A stretch of DNA of 64,000 nucleotides, taken from contig JAFGNH010000025.1 in NCBI GenBank assembly GCA_016927115.1, positions 1 through 64,000 on the forward strand, given 5' to 3'. The stretch is from Anaerolineales bacterium (GTDB taxonomy: Bacteria; Chloroflexota; Anaerolineae; Anaerolineales; E44-bin32). Made by a program: the position numbers and the translations under genes. The notes beneath the pieces are model-generated. The model was given only the letters and a program-made list of their open reading frames with translations, was not told where the DNA came from and ran no database searches. Below, one piece after another: positions 1-13,000 of the stretch (positions are counted from its first letter, which is position 1; every line of letters starts with the position of its first letter).

Positions 1-117
1 ATCTGACATGCTTCTCTTGTCAAAATGAGCGTTTCGATGCAAACTAATTGGAATAGCAACTCATCGATCCACTATCATCGGTACCCCAGTTCCTAACCAT
101 TTGAGGAGGTTCAATTC

Positions 118-1902
<1,785 letters not shown>

Positions 1903-1927
1903 TACTCGATCTGCATTCTGCTGAGCA

Positions 1928-1966
1928 AAACAGGCTGTCCCGGAATTCCAGGGACAGCCTGTTTAT
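1928..1966. terminator. Rho-independent terminator (likely bidirectional)
   Basis: aaacaggctgtccc - loop - gggacagcctgttt inverted repeat with flanking A/T runs between convergent genes. Confidence 0.85.
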
Positions 1967-1997
1967 TATTCGACACATCGATGAAAGAATCGGGTAA

Positions 1998-2783
1998 TTA
2001 TGGAACGATCAACTGCCCGTTGTTCGCTGCGGAAGGAATGTGTTCTGGCTTCTTTCCTCTGGCAAAAAAGGTGGGGACATAGAGGATTCTGGTTCCATCA
2101 AGCCATGCTTTTCGCTCCAGCTCAGCATAGAAGGTAGTTTCATCCGGAGAGAGAATCCCAGACAGATCAGAGATTAATGTCTCCCATTCAGAAGTAAACT
2201 CCGCTGGCAGTGAAAAATCCGTTGTCCATTCACCTCCGATCACACCTGTTTTAACAGAATTCAAACCGGAAACGGAGAGAAGGGAACGCAGTTTTCTTCC
2301 CAATTCAGGATCGCAGCCCTGTTTGCGGAGTGCGTCCTGTTGGAGCCCCCCCAGCGCTTCCAGTGGTGAGGGGTAATCGATTCTTCCCCCATAGTCAGGT
2401 TCTGCGAAGAGAATCAAAGACTTTCCGGGCTTCAATACACGGATCATCTCTTGGAGAGCTGTCTGTGGATTGTGCAGCCAGAGCAGCAGGAAGTGGCAGC
2501 AAACAAGATCAAAGCTGTCGGAAGGAAATGGAATCCTGAAAGCATCGGCGGAAATGTAGGATGGCCCTGGGGATACCTTCGTTGCCAATCGGATATCATC
2601 GAGCAGGATGTCTATCCCGAACACATTGCCAGGCAGTTCCATTGTAACAACGCCTGTGCCGCATCCGACATCCAGTGTTCGCTCCGGTACCGGCTGACAT
2701 TCAGCCAGCAGGTACTCACGTATCTGCTGTGTCCACACTGCTTGAGCCGTGTAGCGGCTATGTCGCCGATCAGGTGTATCCAT
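1998..2783 (-). CDS. class I SAM-dependent methyltransferase
   Basis: LDVGCGTGVVTMELP motif I; FDLVCCHFLLLWLHNP; MIRVLKPGKSLILFAEP. Confidence 0.85.
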   Translation of the reverse strand: MDTPDRRHSRYTAQAVWTQQIREYLLAECQPVPERTLDVGCGTGVVTMELPGNVFGIDILLDDIRLATKVSPGPSYISADAFRIPFPSDSFDLVCCHFLLLWLHNPQTALQEMIRVLKPGKSLILFAEPDYGGRIDYPSPLEALGGLQQDALRKQGCDPELGRKLRSLLSVSGLNSVKTGVIGGEWTTDFSLPAEFTSEWETLISDLSGILSPDETTFYAELERKAWLDGTRILYVPTFFARGKKPEHIPSAANNGQLIVP

Positions 2784-2797
2784 GTGCTTCTCCGGGT

Positions 2798-2840
2798 AAA
2801 AAAGACAGGTCCAACCCGTAATTCAGGGAGGGACCTGTTG
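2798..2840 (-). terminator. Rho-independent terminator downstream of the 2859-4016 gene
   Basis: On the minus strand: acaggtcc ... ggacctgt stem followed by ctttttta. Confidence 0.75.
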
Positions 2841-2858
2841 CACTTTGAAAACGAGTGA

Positions 2859-4016
2859 TCAGGATCGGGAGCATGCCTTCTGCCAGATGTCCTCCCATGG
2901 ATCACGCAGGATATTGCCAAGGATTTCATTAATCCCCTGTGTGGGAAGAACATCACCGTCTGGTTCAATATACAGCCAGGCCCGGCCAGCTCCCTGGGGC
3001 ACATCCTCCAATTCGATTGCGATTGGATTGGAGGAGGAGTAGGGTGCTGTAATATCCCAGATCAGATCCATTTCAAGTTGTGCTGCCATTTCACGGGCTT
3101 GCTCCAGAACCCGAATATACTCGGGTGAAGAATCCGTACTGGACAGAGATATGGCGGGGACACCCATGCCTTCAAGCAGGTGCAGCTGGCGATCAATATC
3201 CTCCCAGTTTGTATTGCTGATAGTGAGGTGGACTGCGGTAAAAATATCAGAAGCCAATGCCTGTTTGAGGCCTTCACGACTCTTCGTATCCTCCGGGAGC
3301 AGGACAACCAGCAGATGGTCCAGGCCGGCCTGGGCAAGCTGTTCGAGATAGTCCGGGTCTGCCAGGCGCTGCGCCTGGGTAAGAACACCGGTAACCTGTC
3401 CGAGGTCTTCAGCATGCTGGATCAGGGCTACCAGGTCGCTGCGACGCGTAGGTTCGCCGCCTGTGAAGACCACATGTGGAATACCGGCATCCCATGCGAG
3501 ATCCAGGACCCGTTTCCACTCTTCTGTGCTGAGGACACGATCGACGCGCTGGCGAGCAAGCGAATCAAGTATTCCATCAGGATCGAGCTCATAAGTTAGT
3601 GCAAGATCCAGCCTGTATGGAGCACTTGGAAGATGCGCGTAAGGCTCATTACGATCCAACCCCAGGAAGGTAACCGGGTCTACATCCGGGAAAGTTGCCA
3701 GGGTAACGATGCGCTGGCGGATGGTTTCCTGGTCGTGCTCTGATTCCTGCTTCGAAACACGATAGCGGCGGCTAACGGTCCTCGCCGCTGATTTTGTGTC
3801 CTGCCCCTGAACGATTTCATACGCATGTGCTGCAGCAGTCTGGTTCAGATGGAGGACAGTGGCAGCGTTAACGATCAGCAGTCCCTGCCCATCCTGTTCG
3901 ATGCGGAGGTGAAGTCGATAGGGGATGGTCGAATCGGGCGGTGCCTGGTAATGATAAACCCCAGGCTGGATTGGTTCCGGAGGGGCACCGAAAAGTTTAT
4001 CTAATATAAAGGCCAT
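2859..4016 (-). CDS. PqqD-like/radical SAM-fold protein lacking Fe-S cysteines (predicted pseudoenzyme)
   Basis: Collinear with the adjacent radical SAM/SPASM enzyme (PSAPYRLDLA-TY, GIPHVVFTGGEPTRRSDL, IEPDGDVLPTQ, GNIL-WEDIW) but the CxxxCxxC region reads ELDPDGIL and only one Cys exists (third from last codon region). Confidence 0.85.
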   Translation of the reverse strand: MAFILDKLFGAPPEPIQPGVYHYQAPPDSTIPYRLHLRIEQDGQGLLIVNAATVLHLNQTAAAHAYEIVQGQDTKSAARTVSRRYRVSKQESEHDQETIRQRIVTLATFPDVDPVTFLGLDRNEPYAHLPSAPYRLDLALTYELDPDGILDSLARQRVDRVLSTEEWKRVLDLAWDAGIPHVVFTGGEPTRRSDLVALIQHAEDLGQVTGVLTQAQRLADPDYLEQLAQAGLDHLLVVLLPEDTKSREGLKQALASDIFTAVHLTISNTNWEDIDRQLHLLEGMGVPAISLSSTDSSPEYIRVLEQAREMAAQLEMDLIWDITAPYSSSNPIAIELEDVPQGAGRAWLYIEPDGDVLPTQGINEILGNILRDPWEDIWQKACSRS

Positions 4017-4037
4017 TCAGGACTCCCTTCAACGTGG

Positions 4038-5414
4038 TCAGCTGTGGCTGACCAATTCTGTGATCGGTATTTGCGGCTGTATTGTTTTTAAGGCGAGCGG
4101 ACAGCCACCGCCGCACGTTGATAGCAGCTGACACTCATAGCAGGCTTCCGGCACGTATTTCCGATCGCGCAACCAGAGCGCCAGGTCATGGTTCCAGATT
4201 TCTTCCCATTGCTGTTCAAGGATATTTCCCATCGTGCTGTAGAAGGATTGGCAAGGAATCACGGAGCCATCTGGTTCCACACACATGTTGTAGCGTGCTG
4301 CTGTACAGCTTTTCACGCCCAGCTCCATCTGGACCGGATCAAAATGACAGTACTGAGTGGGGGTATACCACACCAGGCGCTGGCCATTCCGATCTATAGC
4401 TGTGCGTACCTGCTGAAGCAGATCGTGCAACTCCTCCTCATGAAGGCCGGATCCTACTTTTCGCCCCTTTCCGGAATAAATCAGGGAATTCAACCCAACC
4501 GTGGGGACGCCCAGCTCTGCCAGAAACTCGATAGTAGGAAGAATGGTGTGTTTATTCTCCGTGAGCAGTGTCGTGTTGGTCATCAGATATAAACCTGCCT
4601 TGATCGCACTTCGGATGCCCGCAACTGTCTCCTCCCACGCCCCCTTGCTGCGGACCATACGATCATGTATAGCAGCATCTGCTGATTCAAGTGTAATCTG
4701 GACATGGTCCAATCCTGCATCGATAAGTTCCTGCAGGTACACGGGATTGGAGAGGCGACGGCCGTTGGTAAGGAGGCCGGTTATCTGCCCTTGTTGCTGG
4801 GCATAGGCAATCAGCTGCGGTAAATCATCGCGAAGGGTTGCTTCTCCTCCCGTAAAGATGATATGTGGGATACCCTGATCCCAGGCGATCCGGATGACCT
4901 TTTTCCAGGAATCGGTATCCATCTCCGGGTATGATCTTGGGCGGGCGTTGTAGCAGTGGGCGCAGTCGTTATTACAGCGGTAAGTGACCGCCAGGTCCAG
5001 CCGATATGGTGCACTGGGTGACTGGCTGAAGGGCTGGAGGATTTCCAGATTGAGATCGTGGATGGGGCAGGCACCATCCGGCCGGATCAATTCCTCCACC
5101 AGTTCGGCTGTTCCTTTAAAGTCCCGGATGGCTGCATCAGCAGAAATCTTATACTTGTGTTTGATCCATTGAACGGCATCCTTGACTGAAAAACCTTCCA
5201 AATGCAGCCATGCCATGGAAGCTGCCGTCGGGTTGAGATGGTAGGCTTTTGCTGCGTCTACCAGCAGGAGTCCCTCTCCGGAAGGTTCAATCCGGAGGTG
5301 GACTTTGGCTTTACTGTCGGCGGATACACGATCGTAGCTGTGAGTACCGGCAGCTGGTGTGAGCTGCATCCGCCCGGGCGAAGAATTTTCCTTCTTCGCA
5401 AAGGGAAACTTCAT
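4038..5414 (-). CDS. radical SAM/SPASM protein with N-terminal PqqD-like (RRE-type) domain
   Basis: AVTYRCNNDCAHCYN (CxxxCxxC), FTGGEATLRDDL, SPASM cysteines CTAARYNMCVEPDGSVIPCQSF...CYECQLLSTCGGGCP; start chosen at MKFPFAKK (5414), overlapping the upstream stop as ATGA; the ORF-track extension to 5471 is antisense-like coding overlap. Confidence 0.92.
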   Translation of the reverse strand: MKFPFAKKENSSPGRMQLTPAAGTHSYDRVSADSKAKVHLRIEPSGEGLLLVDAAKAYHLNPTAASMAWLHLEGFSVKDAVQWIKHKYKISADAAIRDFKGTAELVEELIRPDGACPIHDLNLEILQPFSQSPSAPYRLDLAVTYRCNNDCAHCYNARPRSYPEMDTDSWKKVIRIAWDQGIPHIIFTGGEATLRDDLPQLIAYAQQQGQITGLLTNGRRLSNPVYLQELIDAGLDHVQITLESADAAIHDRMVRSKGAWEETVAGIRSAIKAGLYLMTNTTLLTENKHTILPTIEFLAELGVPTVGLNSLIYSGKGRKVGSGLHEEELHDLLQQVRTAIDRNGQRLVWYTPTQYCHFDPVQMELGVKSCTAARYNMCVEPDGSVIPCQSFYSTMGNILEQQWEEIWNHDLALWLRDRKYVPEACYECQLLSTCGGGCPLALKTIQPQIPITELVSHS

Positions 5415-7111
5415 CGACCGCCTCCAGCACAGGCGCAGGCACAGCCTGCGCATGCACAGGCACATGCACAACTGCTGCCACCACCACCGCCACTGCTTCG
5501 ATACCCCCCAGAGGAGGTTTTGGGTACGGGATTGGTCTTCTTGGTGATGCCGTTGGTGAAGTTCGTCAGATTGGATACGATATTGCCGGCGGTGTTCTGG
5601 ACCCCACCGACAACAGAAGCTGCAAATGCGGATCCTGGCAGTGTGGGTAGATTAACTCGGCCACCCATACCTGTGGATGCAGTGACCGAACCGGGAGTGC
5701 TGGACTTGCCGCCACCGGCTCCACCGATGGAACTTGTACCTCCACGGTACGATGGCCGGAAGGCTCCCCACCACATCGGCACGTAGACCGGGCCTGTACG
5801 GAAGGTTTTTTCTGTGCGATCTGCAAAATCGCGGTCGAGCATGGTCCATTCAAGTGTATCTGCGTAGCGCTCTGAACGTACTTCAGGGGTCTCCGCATTT
5901 TCCACCATTTCCCAGGCTTTATCTACAATAGACTGATAATATTTTTTGGTTTCCTTAAGGCTGAAGCCTTTCATTTTCTTCTGAACTGACTTGATCGTCG
6001 TTGTAAACATGGCTTGAAGCGCCACGTCTCTACTTACCTTTTTCTCATTAACTATGGCGTCCAGGAATTCCTTTTCATATGTTCGTAAATCTTCAGGGAT
6101 AGTATCGGTTTTCTCTACTTTCAGTGGATCTTCCGATACAACGCGAGCGGCACCCTTTTTAACCAGACTGAAAAGGATCATCGTCAGGATGGTATTCAGA
6201 GGTTTTTCAAGCAGAATGGCTGATTCTACTGCAGTCAAGCCACGTTTGATGCCGTGGCCTTCAATTGCGATTTTCGGGGGAAGGTACTGCATTCGTCGTT
6301 TTCGGTCAGCCCTGACGGCCAGAGTGATAAAGCCGATGATCAACAGGAAGAATCCAGAAAAGCAGCAGAGAGCAGTAAGTGCATCAGAGTCTAGTCCGAG
6401 TCGCTGGCTGACAGTTGGTGTCTGGATATTCGCACTGGGAACAACGGCCATCGGAAAAGAAGCGCCGAAAACGTAGGGTGTGTAGGCATTGCCGGTTTGG
6501 TTGCGCCAGACATACAGCACGCGCCCATCCCCATCAAATCCAGTAACCGGCTCAGATTGCGGCCAACCTTTTGGAGGATCAAAATAGAACGGCTCCTCTG
6601 GCTCGATACCTGGAGGGAGGTGGAAGGATACTGTTAGATCAGTTGTGCCGGAAACATATTCCTCTCCAAACCAGGTGGGAGCGAACATGACACTGGCGTA
6701 GTCCTTCTGATCGGCAGTGTACAGCATATCCTGAATTCCGGTAGCGGTCATCGTGACGGTGCCGGTTTGTCCTGGTTGGATGGCGTTTGCGCCCAGACCG
6801 AGCTCGATGCCGTCCACATAAGCCGAATAGGCAATATGGGATATTGTGTTCCCGTTGACCTGGGCTGAGATACTGTTGAGGCTGTAATTTTCAGTGGGCA
6901 TGCCCACGTCAATGTAATCGATCGGGTCTGCCCAGGTATTGTTGGTGAAAACTAACACATAGTCCAACCGGGCAGAGCCATCAGTTTCGATATAAAGGTC
7001 TACCCGCAATTCATCCAGGCTGAATGAGTATGTTTGTGCGAACACAGGCATACTTGCAGGCAGAAAGAGTAAGAGGACAACAATTACGCTGAGGATCAAT
7101 TTTCTGACCAT
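5411..7111 (-). CDS. DUF2207-like membrane protein with Cys-Ala-rich C-terminal tail
   Basis: Signal peptide, predicted DUF2207-type extracellular domain (LRVDLYIETDGSARLDYVLVFTN), TM segments, Gly-rich linker, tail SSCACACACAGCACACAGGGR. Confidence 0.8.
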   Translation of the reverse strand: MVRKLILSVIVVLLLFLPASMPVFAQTYSFSLDELRVDLYIETDGSARLDYVLVFTNNTWADPIDYIDVGMPTENYSLNSISAQVNGNTISHIAYSAYVDGIELGLGANAIQPGQTGTVTMTATGIQDMLYTADQKDYASVMFAPTWFGEEYVSGTTDLTVSFHLPPGIEPEEPFYFDPPKGWPQSEPVTGFDGDGRVLYVWRNQTGNAYTPYVFGASFPMAVVPSANIQTPTVSQRLGLDSDALTALCCFSGFFLLIIGFITLAVRADRKRRMQYLPPKIAIEGHGIKRGLTAVESAILLEKPLNTILTMILFSLVKKGAARVVSEDPLKVEKTDTIPEDLRTYEKEFLDAIVNEKKVSRDVALQAMFTTTIKSVQKKMKGFSLKETKKYYQSIVDKAWEMVENAETPEVRSERYADTLEWTMLDRDFADRTEKTFRTGPVYVPMWWGAFRPSYRGGTSSIGGAGGGKSSTPGSVTASTGMGGRVNLPTLPGSAFAASVVGGVQNTAGNIVSNLTNFTNGITKKTNPVPKTSSGGYRSSGGGGGSSCACACACAGCACACAGGGR

Positions 7112-7177
7112 AAGATCTCCTGATAGAAAAAACCAGCTCCGGCAGAAAGGAAGCCGCTGCCGGGATACTGAATCAAG

Positions 7178-7558
7178 TTACCATTTTGGCTCTTCGGTGA
7201 GCTGGTAGCTGGAACCGCAGTAGGGGCAGTTGACTACCGGAGCTCCCGCCAGCATGGTTATATGTTCACTGCTTAAAGTCCCCCCGCAGCTTTTGCAGGT
7301 CATGGTTTCCAGATTTACATCCCCAGAAAGTTCAATCTGTTGTGTAATCTGGACCTGTTGCTTTTCTGCCTTGGCTTTCCTGCCGACAAGCCAGATAGTT
7401 ACAAATCCAACTAACAGTAAGACAATACCCACCAGGATATTGCCGATATTTCCATTTTCACCGAATGCTGCAAGAACAAAAAGCACACCAAACAGAATCA
7501 CAATGGCGGCAAAAATATTAGCAATCAATTTTCCAGCAGACATTCCTCCTCCTGACAT
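7178..7558 (-). CDS. small membrane protein with C-terminal zinc ribbon
   Basis: Two hydrophobic segments then CKSCGGTL...CPYCGSSY. Confidence 0.75.
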   Translation of the reverse strand: MSGGGMSAGKLIANIFAAIVILFGVLFVLAAFGENGNIGNILVGIVLLLVGFVTIWLVGRKAKAEKQQVQITQQIELSGDVNLETMTCKSCGGTLSSEHITMLAGAPVVNCPYCGSSYQLTEEPKW

Positions 7559-7890
7559 ATAAACCTGAATTTGAAATCAGCCCCACTATAGCAAACACTT
7601 GTTTTGAATACAAATGCGGATACCTTTTTATCCATTCAGGTATCTTCCAGACTTGCCACCTGATTGTATACTGCAATAATACAATCTATTCTCCATCTGT
7701 CTGACACTCAGCCGACAACTGATAGGTTCCGAGTTACAGGGAGATCAGTAAGAACCTTCAATGTTGCTGAGGGTTATTACCAAGGCAGGATTTGAACAAT
7801 TAGGCAACCTGTCTGAATGTATGATATCACTCATATGGATTTGTCTTGACCTGATTGGCCAGGTCATTACAATTGGGCATGGAGGATCGA

Positions 7891-8508
7891 ATGCTTGCAA
7901 ACTGGATTACACTTTCAAGATATCCTTTGTTATTGATTTTCATTGTTTTGATTTACTCCCGTAATGCAGCAGCCACACTGGTTTCTGTACCGCTGCTGTT
8001 GATCGCAATTCTTCTGGATTCGGTCGATGGCTATATTGCTCGTTCGAATAAAATCACGAGCATGATGGGAAGTGTGCTTGATATTGCCCTCGACCGGACG
8101 TATGAACTTGTGCTGTGGATTATTCTGCTGCATCTGGGTATGGTACCGGTGGCGATTCCGTTGATAGTCGTGATTCGAACCGTGATGACTGATGCGCTTC
8201 GCAGCCTCGGCGTGAGTGAAGGGAAGCGTCCATTCGATCAACAGGAGGGCAGTCTGGGATCATTTCTAGTAAAATCGCCCTGGATGAGATCAAGCTACGG
8301 CTTCAGTAAGATCCTGGCATTCTGTGGGCTAACGCTTGCGTATGCTTTTTCGCTGATGCCTGAGCATAGCTGGGCACAGCAAAATGCAGCCTTATTTAAG
8401 GATATCTTTGTTGTAGCAGCTTGGATTGCTGCCATGTTATGTGTTGTGCGCGGACTGCCTGTTGTTGTGACCTATGGGAAGCTGCTTTTCAGCGAGAAGC
8501 ATGATTGA
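7891..8508 (+). CDS. CDP-alcohol phosphatidyltransferase family protein
   Basis: DSVDGYIARSNKITSMMGSVLDIALDR matches the DGxxAR-x8-GxxxDxxxD motif; ggagg RBS before the ATG at 7891. Confidence 0.9.
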   Translation: MLANWITLSRYPLLLIFIVLIYSRNAAATLVSVPLLLIAILLDSVDGYIARSNKITSMMGSVLDIALDRTYELVLWIILLHLGMVPVAIPLIVVIRTVMTDALRSLGVSEGKRPFDQQEGSLGSFLVKSPWMRSSYGFSKILAFCGLTLAYAFSLMPEHSWAQQNAALFKDIFVVAAWIAAMLCVVRGLPVVVTYGKLLFSEKHD

Positions 8509-8520
8509 GAGGATCCCGGT

Positions 8521-9411
8521 ATGGATGTAAACACCATTGCAAAGAGTTCACTTGGTCCTATAGCAGCATTTACACTTGCCAGAATTCTGCCGAGGAGCTT
8601 TGCTTTCTGGATGGCCGATCGCATAACGGCTCATCTTTCCCGAAATCAATCCAGTGAAATGGTACAGGCAATCCGCTCGAATCAGGCGGTAGTACAGTCG
8701 TTGGAAGAGGGCGATCCTGTATTGGATAAGGCTGTCTGGAATGTGCTGAGACATGCAGGGCGATGCCAGGTTGACCTCTACAAAGCTATCGGAGCTGGTC
8801 CCCGGGCGCTTTTACGTTCCTGTAAGATGGAAAACAGCCTGGCAGAAGGGCTGGACTACTGCCGGGAGAGCAAGCGCGGGCTGGTTGTTGTTGGGGCTCA
8901 TATGAGCAATTTTGATATGTTCCTGTTATCAATTCACAGCAGGGGGATTAAAGCACAGGTACTTTCCTATCCAAATCCGCAGGGAAGCTACCGGGTACAG
9001 AACCGTATCAGGAAGAAGTTCGGTGTGGATCTGGCTCCTACTTCGATGAAAAGCCTGCGTACTGCCTTCCGGACTCTTTCATCCGGGGGCATTGTTGCTA
9101 CCGGGGTTGACCGGCCAGGACTTGGAGGAGAGCCACTGAAGTTTTTTGGCAGGCAGGTTGTATTACCGGTTGGGCATGCACGTCTGGCTGTCCGCACCGG
9201 ATCTCCGATCCTTGCTGGTGTGGTTCAAAGCAATGGTTGGGGGAAATACCAAGCAATCGGATCCCCTTTGTTTGAGCCAGAATCCAGCGGCGATGAACAT
9301 CAGGATACCCTGGATCTTGCCCAGCGAGTTCTGCAGTGGTTTGAAGATTGTATTCGGGAGAGACCTGAGGAATGGCTCATGTTTTATCCGGTGTGGGAAG
9401 AAACGGGATAA
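8521..9411 (+). CDS. lysophospholipid acyltransferase family protein (LpxL/HtrB or PIM acyltransferase-like)
   Basis: GLVVVGAHMSNFDMFLLSI (HxxxxD-like), GVDRPG, directly downstream of the CDP-alcohol transferase. Confidence 0.8.
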   Translation: MDVNTIAKSSLGPIAAFTLARILPRSFAFWMADRITAHLSRNQSSEMVQAIRSNQAVVQSLEEGDPVLDKAVWNVLRHAGRCQVDLYKAIGAGPRALLRSCKMENSLAEGLDYCRESKRGLVVVGAHMSNFDMFLLSIHSRGIKAQVLSYPNPQGSYRVQNRIRKKFGVDLAPTSMKSLRTAFRTLSSGGIVATGVDRPGLGGEPLKFFGRQVVLPVGHARLAVRTGSPILAGVVQSNGWGKYQAIGSPLFEPESSGDEHQDTLDLAQRVLQWFEDCIRERPEEWLMFYPVWEETG

Positions 9412-9542
9412 CCCGTCTGAGGGATTGAGGATAAAATGGGGAATAGCAGCAATAAGGTTTCCGGTACCCGTTAAACCGGGAAATATTTCTGTATTGGATC
9501 TTCGGGAAGAATCAACCCATCCATGTTTTTTCATAGAGGTGA

Positions 9543-11573
<2,031 letters not shown>

Positions 11574-11699
11574 AAGCGGGAAGTATTCCGGAAGGTTTAG
11601 CCAGATTTTTCTCAACTGCAGAACAAATCGGACAGGTAAAGGAAAAATGAAGGAAAAAAACCGCGTTTTTTTTCAAAAAAGTAATTACAGGGATCAGCC

Positions 11700-12893
11700 G
11701 TGACCGATCTGATCCTGAAACCCGGACGAGAACGTTCTGTTCTCAACCGCCATCCATGGATATTTTCCGGTGCCGTAGCAAAACTTGAGGGAGATGTTCT
11801 CTCCGGTGGCACTACAGAAGTACTTTCATCTGAGGGTGAATGGCTTGCCCGCGGTGCCTATTCACCCCATTCAAAAATCCGGCTACGGATCTGGACCTGG
11901 GAGCAGAACCAGTTAATTGATGAGCAATTCTTCAGATCCCGCATCCTGCGGGCTGCTTCCCTGCGAAGTGATTGGCTGCAGAAGGATGGTGTCAAATCAT
12001 ACCGGCTTTTCTATGCTGAATCAGATGGTCTGCCAGGCCTTATTGTGGATCGATATCAAGATTTTCTGGTGCTGCAGTTCCTCTCAGCAGGGCCGGAATA
12101 TTGGCGAGAGACTATTCTGGATATGCTCTTCGAAATTCCCGATGTCTCGGGCATTTATGAGCGATCAGATGTGGAGGTTCGCAAATTGGAGGGGCTGGAG
12201 CTGCGGACAGGTCTTTGCAGGGGGAAGGAGCCCGGGCAGGATCTGTTGCTGGAAGAAGGATTTCTGAAAATCAGGGTAGATATTAAAAACGGTCATAAAA
12301 CAGGTTTTTACCTGGACCAGCGTGAACATAGACGCTTGATCCACGATCTGCCAGGAAAAGGGCGGATGTTGAACTGTTTCTGCTATACAGGGGCATTTAC
12401 CACCGCAGCGTTATTGGGCGGTGCATCAGAAGTTGTGTCTATAGATTCTTCGGAAGATGCTATTACGCTGGCCAGGGAACATATCAAACTGAATAACCTG
12501 AATCAGGATAAAGCGCATTTCATTGTTGGGGATGTATTCAAGGAGCTGCGAACACTGCGGGATAAGGGAGAATCCTTTGATACGATTGTGCTTGATCCTC
12601 CGAAGTTTGCTCCCACTGTTTCACAAGCAAAAGGCGCTGCCCGGGGTTATAAGGATATCAACCTGCTGGCGTTTAAACTGCTTAAACCGGGTGGAAGGCT
12701 GATCACTTTTTCCTGTTCAGGCGGGATCCATCGTGACCTTTTTCAAAAAATTGTAGCGGATGCTGCGAGGGATGCAGGTGTTGATGCGGTTATTGAGAAG
12801 ACTTTAAGTCAGCCTGCCGACCATCCAATAAGCCTGCAGTTCCCTGAAAGCCGTTATCTTAAGGGGCTGGTATGCAGGGTTGTACCCGGCTAG
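11700..12893 (+). CDS. class I SAM-dependent rRNA (cytosine-C5) methyltransferase, RlmI-like
   Basis: N-terminal PUA-like KPGRERSVLNRHPWIFSGAV; GFYLDQREHR; LNCFCYTGAFT; LDPPKFAP; GTG start. Confidence 0.9.
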   Translation: MTDLILKPGRERSVLNRHPWIFSGAVAKLEGDVLSGGTTEVLSSEGEWLARGAYSPHSKIRLRIWTWEQNQLIDEQFFRSRILRAASLRSDWLQKDGVKSYRLFYAESDGLPGLIVDRYQDFLVLQFLSAGPEYWRETILDMLFEIPDVSGIYERSDVEVRKLEGLELRTGLCRGKEPGQDLLLEEGFLKIRVDIKNGHKTGFYLDQREHRRLIHDLPGKGRMLNCFCYTGAFTTAALLGGASEVVSIDSSEDAITLAREHIKLNNLNQDKAHFIVGDVFKELRTLRDKGESFDTIVLDPPKFAPTVSQAKGAARGYKDINLLAFKLLKPGGRLITFSCSGGIHRDLFQKIVADAARDAGVDAVIEKTLSQPADHPISLQFPESRYLKGLVCRVVPG

Positions 12894-12931
12894 GGAAATC
12901 ACCAGGAAAAGGGAATTTTAAAATATCAAGA

Positions 12932-12968
12932 AACGGTAAGGTTATGATCCACAGAACCTTACCGTTTT
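12932..12968 (+). terminator. Rho-independent terminator
   Basis: aacggtaaggtt - loop - aaccttaccgtt followed by ttt. Confidence 0.85.
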
Positions 12969-13000
12969 TATTTCTGCAGCGATTCCTCTGTTACGGAGGG

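Noticed and set aside
1998-2783. Methyltransferase as part of the radical-SAM modification operon
   Set aside because: A good terminator separates it; kept only as a possible neighbour.
5415-5471. ORF-track extension of the radical SAM gene (MCMCLCMRRLCLRLCWRRS) as a Cys-rich leader peptide
   Set aside because: It is the out-of-frame reading of the codons encoding the Cys-Ala tail; MKFPFAKK at the ATGA overlap is the better start.
5202-5786. 194-aa plus-strand ORF with Pro/Ala/His-rich repeats
   Set aside because: Antisense shadow of the Cys-Ala/Gly-rich and radical SAM coding regions; no RBS or recognisable domain.
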